This document shows, in pieces, positions 1-9,351 of a stretch of DNA of 64,000 nt (position 1 is its first letter; every line of letters starts with the position of its first letter). The notes under the pieces are model-generated. The model searched no databases, was not told the DNA's origin, and saw only the letters and a program-made list of their open reading frames with translations. The translations under genes were made by a program, and so were the position numbers. This stretch comes from Micromonospora rifamycinica. GTDB taxonomy: Bacteria > Actinomycetota > Actinomycetes > Mycobacteriales > Micromonosporaceae. The stretch covers positions 3,472,001 through 3,536,000 of the forward strand of contig NZ_LT607752.1 in NCBI RefSeq assembly GCF_900090265.1. Reading direction: 5' to 3'.

Positions 1-1
1 C

Positions 2-460
2 GAGCCGTTCACCGTGCACACCCGGTGGATCGAGACCGAGTTCGACAACACCGTCCCGGCGTTCACCCCGACCGCCTCCCCCGCCGAGACGGCGGCGGCA
101 CGCGAGACCGTCGTGGTCGAGGTGGGCGGCAAGCGGCTGGAGGTCACCCTCCCCGCCGGCCTCTCCGGGGGTACGACCACCGCCGCGCCGACCGCCCGGA
201 AGCCGGCCCGCCGGGGCGGCGGCGCCAACGCCGGCGCGACGGTCAGCGGCGACGCGCTCACCTCCCCCATGCAGGGCACCATCGTCAAGATCGCCGTCGC
301 GGACGGGGACACCGTCGCCGAGGGGGACCTGGTCGTCGTCCTGGAGGCGATGAAGATGGAGCAACCGCTGCACGCCCACCGGGCCGGCACGGTCGCCGGG
401 CTCACCGCCGAGGTCGGCGCGGTGCTCACCGCCGGCGCGGCGATCTGCACCATCACCTGA
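2..460 (+). CDS. Acyl-CoA carboxylase alpha subunit, C-terminal end with biotinyl domain (partial)
   Basis: The reading frame enters from the left edge of the window, so only about the last 152 codons are present. The C-terminal 75 residues form a biotinyl/lipoyl attachment domain with the classic [11 protein letters not shown] motif, whose lysine carries biotin, and end in the short beta-strand AAICTIT. In front lies an Ala/Pro/Arg-rich linker (about residues 55-75 of the visible part) and the end of the carboxylase middle domain (sequence around [10 protein letters not shown]). By family this is the biotin carboxylase/BCCP alpha chain of an acetyl- or propionyl-CoA carboxylase (AccA/BccA type), which carboxylates biotin with ATP and bicarbonate; the beta chain is not in the window. 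Substrate cannot be told from this fragment. Confidence 0.92.
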   Translation, partial: EPFTVHTRWIETEFDNTVPAFTPTASPAETAAARETVVVEVGGKRLEVTLPAGLSGGTTTAAPTARKPARRGGGANAGATVSGDALTSPMQGTIVKIAVADGDTVAEGDLVVVLEAMKMEQPLHAHRAGTVAGLTAEVGAVLTAGAAICTIT

Positions 461-1990
<1,530 letters not shown>

Positions 1991-2063
1991 CCCCACCCTG
2001 TCCCCGCCCCTGCCCCCGCCCCGCCCCGCCCCTCCGCCTCCGCCTGCGCGAGCGCCTGCGCGA

Positions 2064-2289
2064 GTTGATCAAGAGCTTTACGTCACCCCGCCCGCCCAGC
2101 CATGCCCCAAACCTCTTGATCACCGATACCAGAGCCGTCGGCGCCGGGTGATCAAGAGGTTTGGGGCAGCTCCGAGCAGGTGGGTGACGCAAAGCTCTTG
2201 ATCACCCGTTCACACCGGGGGGCGAGGCGGCGATCAAGAGGTTTGCGTCAGGTTTGGGCTGGTGGGGTGACGTAAAGCTCTTGATCAAC
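2064..2289. repeat. Nested inverted repeat built from six GATCAAGAG-type elements
   Basis: A 226-bp intergenic structure. The outer arms at 2064-2087 and 2266-2289 are perfect 24-bp inverted copies (sense GTTGATCAAGAGCTTTACGT). Inside are perfect 21-bp arms at 2104-2124 and 2147-2167 (sense of the right arm GGTGATCAAGAGGTTTGGGG). Two further variants lie at 2182-2205 and 2232-2250. All six copies share GATCAAGAG(C/G)TTT or its complement. The right outer arm supplies the stop codon of the TetR gene at 2285. It sits between the ends of two convergent genes, so a bidirectional transcription barrier is possible, but there is no T-tract. No other copy was noticed in the window. Confidence 0.85.
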
Positions 2290-2911
2290 CCGTGCGGGCA
2301 GGGTGGGGTGGGGCGGGGGAGGGAGGGGGAGGGGGGAGGGGGGAGGGGGACGGGAAGAGGCGGCGGATGACGGTGCGGGCGGCGATGCGGGGGTCGGCCT
2401 CGACGTCGGGCGGCAGCGCACCGGAGAGCCAGAGCGTGGCGAAGCCGTGCACGATCGACCAGGCGGCCAGCGAATCCGTCCGCGAGCCGTCCGGGTCGGC
2501 ACGGTCCGGCGGTAGGGCCGCCACCCCGACGTGCAGCGAAGCGCCGGCCCGTTCCCGGGCCGCCCGCACCTCGGAGGCGTCGGCACGGTAGAGGTCGGGC
2601 CGGAACATCACCTCGAAGTGCGCCCGGTGGCGGACGGCGAAGTCCACGTACGCCACCCCCACGTCTAGCAGGTCGTCCCCGGCCGCGGACAGGGCGGCGG
2701 CCAGCAGGTCGAACCCCTCGACGGCGAGGGCGGTGAGCAGCCCGGCCTTGTCACCGAAGTGGTGGGTGGGGGCGGCGTGCGAGACGCCGGCGCGGCGGGC
2801 GAGGTCGCGCAGGCGCAGCGCCGCCGGGCCGGACTCCTCGATCGCCGCCACCGCCGCCGCGAGCAGGGCGCGTGGCAGGTCGCCGTGGTGGTAGGCACGG
2901 GTGTCGGTCAT
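2285..2911 (-). CDS. TetR/AcrR family transcriptional regulator (WHG-type C-terminal domain)
   Basis: A 208-residue regulator with an N-terminal TetR helix-turn-helix at about residues 7-52 (LRLRDLARRAGVSHAAPTHH contains the recognition helix) and an all-helical ligand domain. The C-terminal domain resembles the WHG type, with AWSIVHGFATLWLSG near residue 160. The tail is a Pro/Ser-rich low-complexity stretch, and the stop codon lies in the arm of the flanking inverted repeat, so the C-terminus may have been extended by repeat insertion. The methionine at 2911 (MTDTRAYHHGDL) is preferred over the one four codons upstream because it fits the family N-terminus. It is divergent from a DoxX-like gene across an 86-bp spacer that carries a palindrome, so autoregulation plus control of the neighbour is likely. 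Confidence 0.85.
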   Translation of the reverse strand: MTDTRAYHHGDLPRALLAAAVAAIEESGPAALRLRDLARRAGVSHAAPTHHFGDKAGLLTALAVEGFDLLAAALSAAGDDLLDVGVAYVDFAVRHRAHFEVMFRPDLYRADASEVRAARERAGASLHVGVAALPPDRADPDGSRTDSLAAWSIVHGFATLWLSGALPPDVEADPRIAARTVIRRLFPSPSPLPPPPPSPAPPHPARTG

Positions 2912-2923
2912 GACACCGAGCAT

Positions 2924-2977
2924 ATCTTTACGTTGACAAGACGGCCATTCCTCCGGCTATCTTGTCAGCATAAAGAT
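2924..2977. promoter_or_regulatory. Palindromic operator/promoter between tetR and doxX genes
   Basis: Two 18-bp half-sites face each other: 2924-2941 (ATCTTTACGTTGACAAGA) and 2960-2977 (TCTTGTCAGCATAAAGAT). They are inverted copies with two mismatches and an 18-bp spacer. The left half contains a TTGACA hexamer and a TATCTT hexamer overlaps the right half, so a bound TetR dimer would cover the core promoter. Symmetry and hexamers are seen in the sequence; binding by the adjacent TetR protein is inferred. Confidence 0.65.
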
Positions 2978-2997
2978 TTGCACCCGAGGAGGCCCGC

Positions 2998-3444
2998 ATG
3001 GTTCCGTTGATCGCTCTGCTCGTCGGCACCGCCGCCGCGCGCCTGGCCGGGCTGGCCGGCGTGGCCCCGCTCGACGGCTGGCACCCCGCGCTCCGCGTCG
3101 GGCTGGCACTGCTGTTCGTGTTGACCGGCTTCGCCCACTTCACCTCACCCCGCCGGGAGGACCTGATCGCCATGGTCCCGCCACGCCTGCCCCACCCGGG
3201 CCGCCTGGTCACCGCCACCGGGGTACTGGAGTTGGCCGGGGCCGTGGCGTTGCTGGTCCCGGTCACCGCCCGACCGGCCGCCGCCGCCCTGGCGCTGTTG
3301 ATGATGGCGATGTTCCCCGCCAACGTCTCGGCGGCCCGGCGCGGTCTGACGCTCGCCGGCCGACCCGTCACCCCGCTCGGACCGCGCACGGCGTTGCAGA
3401 TCCTGTACGTCGCAGTGGCCCTGACCATTTCGTTTGGCCCCTGA
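2998..3444 (+). CDS. DoxX-like small integral membrane protein
   Basis: A 148-residue protein with four hydrophobic segments (about residues 2-22, 36-55, 73-103 with a break, and 125-145) and the typical DoxX-like internal pattern LTGFAHFTSPRR followed by TGVLELAGAVALLVP. A strong ribosome binding site (GAGGAGG) lies 6 bases before the ATG. Family members are membrane proteins of poorly defined function, in some cases tied to oxidative stress or redox partners. It is controlled, by inference, by the divergent TetR regulator through the shared palindromic operator. It ends just before the MarR gene, which probably has its own start of transcription. Confidence 0.75.
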   Translation: MVPLIALLVGTAAARLAGLAGVAPLDGWHPALRVGLALLFVLTGFAHFTSPRREDLIAMVPPRLPHPGRLVTATGVLELAGAVALLVPVTARPAAAALALLMMAMFPANVSAARRGLTLAGRPVTPLGPRTALQILYVAVALTISFGP

Positions 3445-3469
3445 CCGTCCGGGGGCTAACATACCGACC

Positions 3470-3997
3470 GTGCAGATGGAACCACTGCCCGCATTTCCGG
3501 ACGTGCTCCGCGGCGTGCCACTCGGCCGGCTGCTGTCGGTCGCCGGGCACCTCGTCGACCAGCACTGGGGTCGCTACCTCGCCGAGCACCACGGCCTGAC
3601 CCCGGCCGGGATGCGGGTGCTGTTCACCCTCACCCATCTCGACGACGCCACCCACCGGGACGTGGCCGACCGCTGTTTCGTCCGGCCCGCCACCCTCACC
3701 GGGATCATCGACACCCTGGAACGGGACGGCTTCGTCGAGCGCCGCCGCGACGAAGCCGACCGACGCACCGTCCGACTGGCGCTGACCGACAAGGGGCGCG
3801 AGCGCACCCAGGCCCTGGTCGACCAGATGCACACCGCCACCCCGCTCACCTCCGTCGACGCCGATCCGGCCCGGCGCGCGGTGATCCGGGATTTCCTGAT
3901 CGAGGTCATCACGACCATGTCCGACGGGGAGGACAAGAGGTTGACAACACAGCACCAGGGAACGACCGACCCGAGGCCCGGGAGCCATCCGTGCTGA
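3470..3997 (+). CDS. MarR family transcriptional regulator
   Basis: A 175-residue winged-helix regulator. The helix-turn-helix spans about residues 55-75 ([20 protein letters not shown]) and the wing is the family-typical [24 protein letters not shown]. The GTG at 3470 is chosen; a TAACAT hexamer sits 7 bases upstream, which suggests a leaderless transcript, whereas the longer frame would overlap the preceding gene. The stop codon overlaps the start of the downstream ABC exporter gene by 7 bp, so the three genes are translationally coupled. In such modules the MarR protein usually represses its own operon and is released by a substrate of the exporter. Confidence 0.9.
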   Translation: MQMEPLPAFPDVLRGVPLGRLLSVAGHLVDQHWGRYLAEHHGLTPAGMRVLFTLTHLDDATHRDVADRCFVRPATLTGIIDTLERDGFVERRRDEADRRTVRLALTDKGRERTQALVDQMHTATPLTSVDADPARRAVIRDFLIEVITTMSDGEDKRLTTQHQGTTDPRPGSHPC

Positions 3998-5724
3998 TCA
4001 GTCTGTTGCGCCGCTACCTGCGGCCCTACCACCGGCCGCTGGGCCTGGTGGTGCTGCTCCAGTTCGTCGGCACGATGGCGTCGCTCTACCTGCCGAGCCT
4101 CAACGCCGACATCATCGACCTGGGGGTGGCCCGGGGCGACACCGACTACATCATCCGTACCGGTGGTTGGATGCTGGTGGTCAGCCTGGTGCAGATCGCC
4201 TGCTCGGTGGCGGCGGTCTACTTCGGCGCCCGCACCGCGATGGCCTTCGGCCGGGACCTCCGCTCGGCGATCTTCGGGCAGGTCAACCGCTTCTCCGCGC
4301 GGGAGGTCGCCCACTTCGGCGCCCCCTCGTTGATCACCCGCAACACCAACGACGTGCAGCAGGTGCAGATGCTCGTGCTGACCAGCTGCACCATGCTGGT
4401 CGCGGCCCCGATCATGAGCATCGGCGGGGTGGTGATGGCGCTGCGGGAGGACATCGGCCTGTCCTGGCTGATGCTGGTCAGCGTGCCGGTGCTCGCCGTC
4501 ACGCTCGGGCTGGTCATCCGCCGGATGGTGCCCGGCTTCCGGCTCATGCAGACCCGGATCGACACCGTCAACCGGGTGCTCCGGGAGCAGATCACCGGCA
4601 TCCGGGTGGTCCGGGCGTTCGTCCGGGAACCGTACGAGACGCAGCGGTTCGGGGTCGCGAACGCCGATCTCACCGCCACCGCCCTGCGGGTCGGCCGGCT
4701 GATGGCGCTGATCTTCCCGGTGGTGATGCTGGTGCTCAACGTCTCCAGCGTCGCCGTGCTCTGGTTCGGCGCCCAGCGGGTCGACTCCGGGCAGATCCAG
4801 ATCGGCGCGCTGACCGCCTTCCTGGCGTACCTCATGCAGATCCTGATGGCGGTCATGATGGCCACCTTCATGCTGATGCTGGTGCCCCGCGCGGCGGTCT
4901 GCGCCGAACGCGTCGCCGAGGTGCTGGACACCGAGTCCTCGGTGGTCCCGTCGACCACCCCGGTCACCGACGTCGACGGGCATGGCGAGCTGGAGCTGCG
5001 CGGCGTCTCCTTCCAGTACCCGGGGGCCAGCGCGCCGGTGCTGCACGACATCTCGTTCCGGGCCACCCCCGGCCGGACCACCGCCGTGATCGGATCCACC
5101 GGCGCCGGCAAGACGACCCTGTTGAGCCTGATCCCCCGGCTGGTCGACCCGACCGCGGGCCAGGTGCTGGTCGACGGGGTCGACGTCCGGGAGCTCGCCC
5201 CGGAGGAGCTGTGGCGGCGGATCGGCCTGGTGCCGCAGAAGCCGTACCTGTTCACCGGCACGGTGGCGAGCAACCTGCGGTACGGCAACCCGGACGCCAC
5301 CGACGACGAGCTGTGGACGGCGTTGGAGATCGCCCAGGCCCGCGACTTCGTGGCCCAGATGTCCGGTGGCCTGGACGCCCCGATCGCCCAGGGCGGCACC
5401 AACGTCTCCGGCGGGCAACGGCAACGCCTGGCCATCGCCCGCGCGCTGGTCCGCAAACCGGAGATCTACCTCTTCGACGACTCGTTCTCGGCGCTCGACC
5501 TGGGCACCGACGCCCGGTTGCGGGCCGCGTTGCGCCCGGTCACCGCCGAGGCCGCAGTGGTGATCGTGGCCCAGCGGGTGTCCACGATCATCGACGCCGA
5601 CCAGATCATCGTGCTGGAGGACGGGGGCGTGGTCGGAATGGGCCGACACGACGAACTGCTCGACGACTGCCCGACGTACGCCGAGATCGTGGCGTCCCAG
5701 CAGACCACGGGGGTGCCGGCATGA
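3991..5724 (+). CDS. ABC exporter half-transporter, permease fused to ATPase (subunit 1)
   Basis: A 577-residue type IV ABC half-exporter: six transmembrane helices in residues 15-300, then a nucleotide-binding domain. Visible are Walker [10 protein letters not shown] (about residue 368), the canonical signature [15 protein letters not shown] and a Walker B ending in FDDSFSALD. The residue after the Walker B aspartate is Asp rather than the usual catalytic Glu, so one ATP site of the complex should be weak or inactive, as in known heterodimeric exporters of the TmrAB/LmrCD kind. GTG start overlapping the MarR gene by 7 bp; the next half-transporter starts in an ATGA overlap. Multidrug or lipid export is likely; substrate unknown. 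Confidence 0.92.
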   Translation: MLISLLRRYLRPYHRPLGLVVLLQFVGTMASLYLPSLNADIIDLGVARGDTDYIIRTGGWMLVVSLVQIACSVAAVYFGARTAMAFGRDLRSAIFGQVNRFSAREVAHFGAPSLITRNTNDVQQVQMLVLTSCTMLVAAPIMSIGGVVMALREDIGLSWLMLVSVPVLAVTLGLVIRRMVPGFRLMQTRIDTVNRVLREQITGIRVVRAFVREPYETQRFGVANADLTATALRVGRLMALIFPVVMLVLNVSSVAVLWFGAQRVDSGQIQIGALTAFLAYLMQILMAVMMATFMLMLVPRAAVCAERVAEVLDTESSVVPSTTPVTDVDGHGELELRGVSFQYPGASAPVLHDISFRATPGRTTAVIGSTGAGKTTLLSLIPRLVDPTAGQVLVDGVDVRELAPEELWRRIGLVPQKPYLFTGTVASNLRYGNPDATDDELWTALEIAQARDFVAQMSGGLDAPIAQGGTNVSGGQRQRLAIARALVRKPEIYLFDDSFSALDLGTDARLRAALRPVTAEAAVVIVAQRVSTIIDADQIIVLEDGGVVGMGRHDELLDDCPTYAEIVASQQTTGVPA

Positions 5725-7757
5725 CCGCCGTACCCGAGCAGAAGAAGGCCCCGGAGGCGACCACGCCGCAGCGGCTGCCCACCGCCGCCGGCCGGCGCGG
5801 CGGCGGCCCGCCGTGGATGAGCGCCGCCATGCCCGCGGAGAAGTCGATGAACTTCGGGCCGTCGGCCCGCCGGCTGCTCCGCCGGCTGCGACCGCACCGG
5901 GTCACGCTGACCGGCATCATCACCCTGGCCGTGGCCAGCGTCGGGTTCAGCGTGGTCGGCCCGAAGATCCTCGGCCACGCCACCGACATCATCTTCGCCG
6001 GGGTGCTCGGCCGGCAGCTTCCTCCCGGCACCACCGTCGACCAGGCGGTGGCCGGGATGCGGGCCGCCGGCAACGACAACCTCGCCGACATGCTCGCCCG
6101 GATGGACGTGGTCCCCGGCGCCGGCATCGATTTCGACGCCCTCGGCCGGACGCTGCTGTTCGCGCTCGGCCTGTACGTGGCGGCCAGCCTGCTGGCCTGG
6201 TGGCAGGGCTGGCTGCTCAACGGGGTGGTGCAGGCCACCGTGCTGCGGCTGCGCGCCGAGGTGGAGGAGAAGCTCAACCGGCTGCCGCTGCCCTACTTCG
6301 ACCGGCAGCCCCGGGGCGAGCTGCTCAGCCGGGTCACCAACGACATCGACAACATCTCGCAGACCCTGTCGCAGACGCTCAGCCAACTGCTCACCTCGCT
6401 GCTGACCGTGGTCGGCGTCCTGGCGATGATGTTCTGGATCTCGCCGCTGCTGGCGCTGGTCGCGCTGATCGCGGTGCCGCTGTCGGTGATCGTGACGCAG
6501 CGGATCGCCAAGCGGTCGCAGCGCAAGTTCATCGCCCAGTGGACGCACACCGGTGAGCTGAACGGCCAGATCGAGGAGGCGTTCACCGGCCACGAACTGG
6601 TCAAGGTCTTCGGCCGCCAGCCGGAGGTCGAGGCCAGCTTCCACGCCAAGAACGAGGAGCTGTTCCGGGCCAGCTTCGGCGCGCAGTTCATCTCCGGGAT
6701 CATCATGCCGGCGATGATGTTCATCGGGAACCTCAGCTACGTGGCGATCGCCGTGGTCGGTGGGCTGCGGGTGGCGTCCGGGTCGATGAGCCTCGGTGAC
6801 GTGCAGGCGTTCATCCAGTACTCACGGCAGTTCACCCAGCCGCTCACCCAGGTCGCGTCGATGGCGAACCTGCTCCAGTCCGGGGTGGCCTCCGCCGAAC
6901 GGGTCTTCGCCGTGCTCGACGCCGACGAGCAGAGCCCCGACCCGGCCGCCCCGACCCGGATCGCCGAACCGCACGGCCGGGTCGAGTTCGAGAACATCTC
7001 CTTCCGGTACGACCCGGACAAGCCGCTGATCGACGACCTCTCCCTGGTCGCCGAGCCCGGCCACACCGTCGCCATCGTCGGCCCCACCGGCGCCGGGAAG
7101 ACCACCCTGGTCAACCTGGTGATGCGCTTCTACGAACTGGACGCCGGGCGGATCACCCTGGACGGGGTGGACATCACCACGCTGCGCCGCGACGACCTGC
7201 GCGGCCGGATCGGCATGGTGCTCCAGGACACCTGGCTCTTCGGCGGCACCATCCGGGACAACATCGCCTACGGCCGCCCGGACGCCACCGAGGAGGAGAT
7301 CCTCGCCGCCAGCCGGGCCACCTTCGTGGACCGGTTCGTCCGCAGCCTCCCCGACGGGTACGACACCGTCATCGACGAGGAGGGCAGCAACGTCAGCGCC
7401 GGTGAGAAGCAGCTCATCACCATCGCGCGGGCGTTCCTCGCCGAGCCGTCGCTGCTGATCCTGGACGAGGCCACCAGCTCGGTGGACACCCGTACCGAGG
7501 TGCTGTTGCAGCGGGCGATGGCGGCGCTGCGCTCCGACCGGACCAGCTTCGTCATCGCGCACCGGCTCTCCACCATCCGCGACGCCCACCTGATCCTGAT
7601 GATGGAGAACGGCCGGATCGTCGAGCAGGGCACCCATCAGCAACTGCTCGCCGCGCGGGGGGCGTACCACCGGCTCTACCAGGCGCAGTTCACCGCCGCG
7701 GTGGTCGACGACGAGGCCGTGCCGGCACCGGCGGCCGCGGCACCGGCCCGGGGCTGA
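5721..7757 (+). CDS. ABC exporter half-transporter, permease fused to ATPase (subunit 2)
   Basis: A 678-residue half-exporter that pairs with the upstream one; its ATG overlaps the preceding stop codon. About 50 N-terminal residues are hydrophilic (Ala/Pro/Arg-rich), then six transmembrane helices with a long periplasmic loop near residues 95-135. The nucleotide-binding domain has Walker [10 protein letters not shown] (about residue 454), Walker [11 protein letters not shown] with a proper catalytic Glu, but a non-canonical signature [15 protein letters not shown]. The complementary defects in the two subunits (Walker B in one, signature in the other) indicate an obligate heterodimer with one consensus and one degenerate ATP site. 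It is followed by a strong terminator hairpin. Confidence 0.92.
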   Translation: MTAVPEQKKAPEATTPQRLPTAAGRRGGGPPWMSAAMPAEKSMNFGPSARRLLRRLRPHRVTLTGIITLAVASVGFSVVGPKILGHATDIIFAGVLGRQLPPGTTVDQAVAGMRAAGNDNLADMLARMDVVPGAGIDFDALGRTLLFALGLYVAASLLAWWQGWLLNGVVQATVLRLRAEVEEKLNRLPLPYFDRQPRGELLSRVTNDIDNISQTLSQTLSQLLTSLLTVVGVLAMMFWISPLLALVALIAVPLSVIVTQRIAKRSQRKFIAQWTHTGELNGQIEEAFTGHELVKVFGRQPEVEASFHAKNEELFRASFGAQFISGIIMPAMMFIGNLSYVAIAVVGGLRVASGSMSLGDVQAFIQYSRQFTQPLTQVASMANLLQSGVASAERVFAVLDADEQSPDPAAPTRIAEPHGRVEFENISFRYDPDKPLIDDLSLVAEPGHTVAIVGPTGAGKTTLVNLVMRFYELDAGRITLDGVDITTLRRDDLRGRIGMVLQDTWLFGGTIRDNIAYGRPDATEEEILAASRATFVDRFVRSLPDGYDTVIDEEGSNVSAGEKQLITIARAFLAEPSLLILDEATSSVDTRTEVLLQRAMAALRSDRTSFVIAHRLSTIRDAHLILMMENGRIVEQGTHQQLLAARGAYHRLYQAQFTAAVVDDEAVPAPAAAAPARG

Positions 7758-7771
7758 GCGTCGCACCGACC

Positions 7772-7808
7772 GGGGCGGGACCGGGGGCGTCGCTCCCGGT
7801 CCCGCCCC
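7772..7808. terminator. Strong hairpin after the ABC exporter operon
   Basis: Perfect 14-bp stem (GGGGCGGGACCGGG, 7772-7785; CCCGGTCCCGCCCC, 7795-7808) with a 9-base loop. There is no T-tract, as is common in actinobacteria. It lies between the exporter gene and the opposing tRNA-synthetase remnant, so it can end transcription from both sides. Confidence 0.7.
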
Positions 7809-7815
7809 GCACCGG

Positions 7816-8046
7816 TCAGCGGGCCGGGAGCAGCTCGGCCGAGCGGGCCGCGACCACCGCGCCGATCAGCCGCACCGCGTCGTCCGCCGGCATCGGGTCG
7901 AGGCTACGGCCGTCGCGCAGGCGCAGCGCCACCGTGTCGTCGGCCGCCTCCCGGGCACCGACCACCCCGACGGACATCCGCACCTGGGGCTGTTCGCCGG
8001 AAACTCGATCGCGGTCGTCGAGTGCCCACCTCCGCCCGGCTGACAC
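7816..8046 (-). pseudogene. Remnant of a threonyl-tRNA synthetase C-terminal (anticodon-binding) domain
   Basis: A 76-codon frame whose last 55 codons read like the end of a class II tRNA synthetase, closest in my reading to ThrRS: VRMSVGVVGAREAADDTVAL followed by RLRDGRSLDPMP and a final helix. ThrRS proteins end with a strand of the type VVG-x-E-x-x-x-x-T-V-x-x-R-x-R-D-G, which matches. No catalytic core precedes it: the homology stops near 8010 and the frame continues into unrelated sequence. It lies antisense and immediately 5' of a T-box-like element on the plus strand. I treat it as a gene relic left by deletion or rearrangement; a small expressed protein cannot be excluded. Confidence 0.55.
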
Positions 8047-8138
8047 TTACGCTGGCGACGCCGACGTCGACGCCGACGCCGATCGTTCGGCAACGTCAAT
8101 GGTCGGGCGTGGGCCGGCGACGGCGATACGGTGGAGTC

Positions 8139-8395
8139 ACCTTCCGCGGCAGAATCGACGGCCAGAATGATCAACAGGTACGACCCGGGACCGACCGGTA
8201 CCGCGGCTCCGGCTGGAACCCGGTGACCTCCGGTGCGACGCCCCGACCCTGAGCGTCACCCCCCGGTGCGGCCGGGACGGAGATTAGGAGGGTCGCCGGC
8301 ACGGGACCTGCCGGCGACCCACGGCGGCCCACGCGTCAGGAACGGGGGACCTGACGCGGGTGGAACCGCGTACCCAACGGTACGCCGACGACCCC
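8139..8395 (+). promoter_or_regulatory. T-box riboswitch-like leader upstream of the DedA-family gene
   Basis: The T-box core GGGTGGAACCGCG at 8358-8370 matches 13 of 14 bases of the consensus AGGGTGGNACCGCG. It is followed at once by an antiterminator-like hairpin (GCGTACC 8368-8374, loop CAAC, GGTACGC 8379-8385) and a CCCCC run at 8391-8395 that can pair with the GGG. Upstream are a perfect 12-bp stem at 8290-8301/8309-8320 (stem III position), a 9-bp stem at 8332-8340/8350-8358, and GGTGCGA at 8232-8238, which fits the GGUGNRA loop of stem I. A promoter-like TACGGT lies at 8127-8132. The variable base is A, predicting a tRNA with U before CCA (Gly, Cys, or Thr in many Gram-positives). I could not place the specifier codon, so the 5' boundary is approximate. 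Confidence 0.65.
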
Positions 8396-8626
8396 CGATC
8401 CGCCGACCCCCTCCGAGCGACGAGCGGCGAGCGGCAGACGGCGAGCGGCAGACGGCGGACGGCCCTCCGCACTGCTACCGGTGGCACACGGCGCGCAGTC
8501 ACCCGGTCCTCCCCGCAGCGCCCGGTGGTGTCCGTGGTCACCAACTTCCGGTCCGCCCGTCGGCGTCGACGCCGCCACCGGGAGGCTCGGAGCCTGGAAT
8601 CGGCCCTGACCGGCGAGGTGGCAGTC
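8396..8626. other. Leader between the T-box core and the DedA start; short direct repeats
   Basis: No convincing gene is seen. The frame open through here gives an Arg/Ser/Thr-rich translation without family features. A 14-bp unit (GGCGAGCGGCAGAC) is repeated in tandem at 8426-8454. The stretch would be the 3' part of a long leader where the terminator or the ribosome-site sequestering helix of the T-box should be; no single strong alternative hairpin stood out by eye. Confidence 0.4.
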
Positions 8627-9262
8627 GTGCCCGAGCTTCTCACTGACGTCGCATCGCCCCTGTTGGCGTACCTGTTGCTGATGGGCCTGCTCATCGCGGA
8701 CGCCTTCGTGCCGGTCATCCCGACCCAGGCGGTCATGATCACCGGAGGCGCCCTCACCGTGGTGGGCGGGCTGAGCCTGCCGTTGACCATCGGGGTCGGG
8801 GCGCTCGGCGTCTTCGTCGGCGACCTGGCCTGCTACCTGATCGGCCGCAGCGCCCCCGACCGGCGACCGGCCCGGCACGTGGCACCCGGTCGGGCCCGTC
8901 GGGTCGCCGGGCGGGTCACCCGGGGGCTGCGCCGCCCCGGACCGCTGACCATCCTGCTCTGCCGGTTCGTGCCCGGCGGGCGGATGGCGGCCTGCTTCTC
9001 CGCCGGCCGCAACCGCTACCCCTACCGGCTGTTCCTCTGCTACGAGGCGCTGGCGGCTTTCGGCTGGGCCAGCTACGGCGCGCTGGTCGGCCACCTCGGC
9101 GGCACCGCGCTCACCGGATCGGCCTGGCGGTTGGGGCTGGTCGCCGCAGCCGCGGCGATCGGGTTCGGGGCGGCCGGCTGGACGATGACCCTGCTCAGCG
9201 CCCGCGCCGCCAGCAGAGGAACCCCCACCGACCTGACCGCGTCCACCCCGAACCCACCATGA
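8627..9262 (+). CDS. DedA/VTT (SNARE-associated) family membrane protein
   Basis: A 211-residue membrane protein of the VTT (VMP1/TMEM41/TVP38) domain family. A hydrophobic entry helix (LLAYLLLMGLLIADAF) is followed by the re-entrant segment with VPVIPTQAVMITGGAL, the conserved GVFVGDLACYLIGR motif, an Arg-rich loop, and then LCRFVPGGRMAACFSAGRNR, the DedA signature (R-F-x-P-G-x-R). Two further helices end the protein. DedA proteins are proton-coupled phospholipid or undecaprenyl-phosphate flippases in the inner membrane. The GTG at 8627 is chosen because GAGGTGG lies 5 bases ahead and because the DedA-like sequence begins there. It follows a T-box-like leader, an unusual context for this family. 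Confidence 0.82.
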   Translation: MPELLTDVASPLLAYLLLMGLLIADAFVPVIPTQAVMITGGALTVVGGLSLPLTIGVGALGVFVGDLACYLIGRSAPDRRPARHVAPGRARRVAGRVTRGLRRPGPLTILLCRFVPGGRMAACFSAGRNRYPYRLFLCYEALAAFGWASYGALVGHLGGTALTGSAWRLGLVAAAAAIGFGAAGWTMTLLSARAASRGTPTDLTASTPNPP

Positions 9263-9351
9263 TCACCTGATTGCGCCGACGTCACGGAACCCGGCCCGCT
9301 CCGACACCGCCGGACCGGCGACGTGCGCCGAGCCCCCGCCGGATCACCGGG

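Noticed and set aside
3574..5649. Long minus-strand open frame (691 codons) opposite the MarR/ABC genes
   Set aside because: It is a shadow frame of very GC-rich coding DNA: its translation is His/Asp/Arg-rich without family motifs, while the plus strand encodes complete MarR and ABC proteins.
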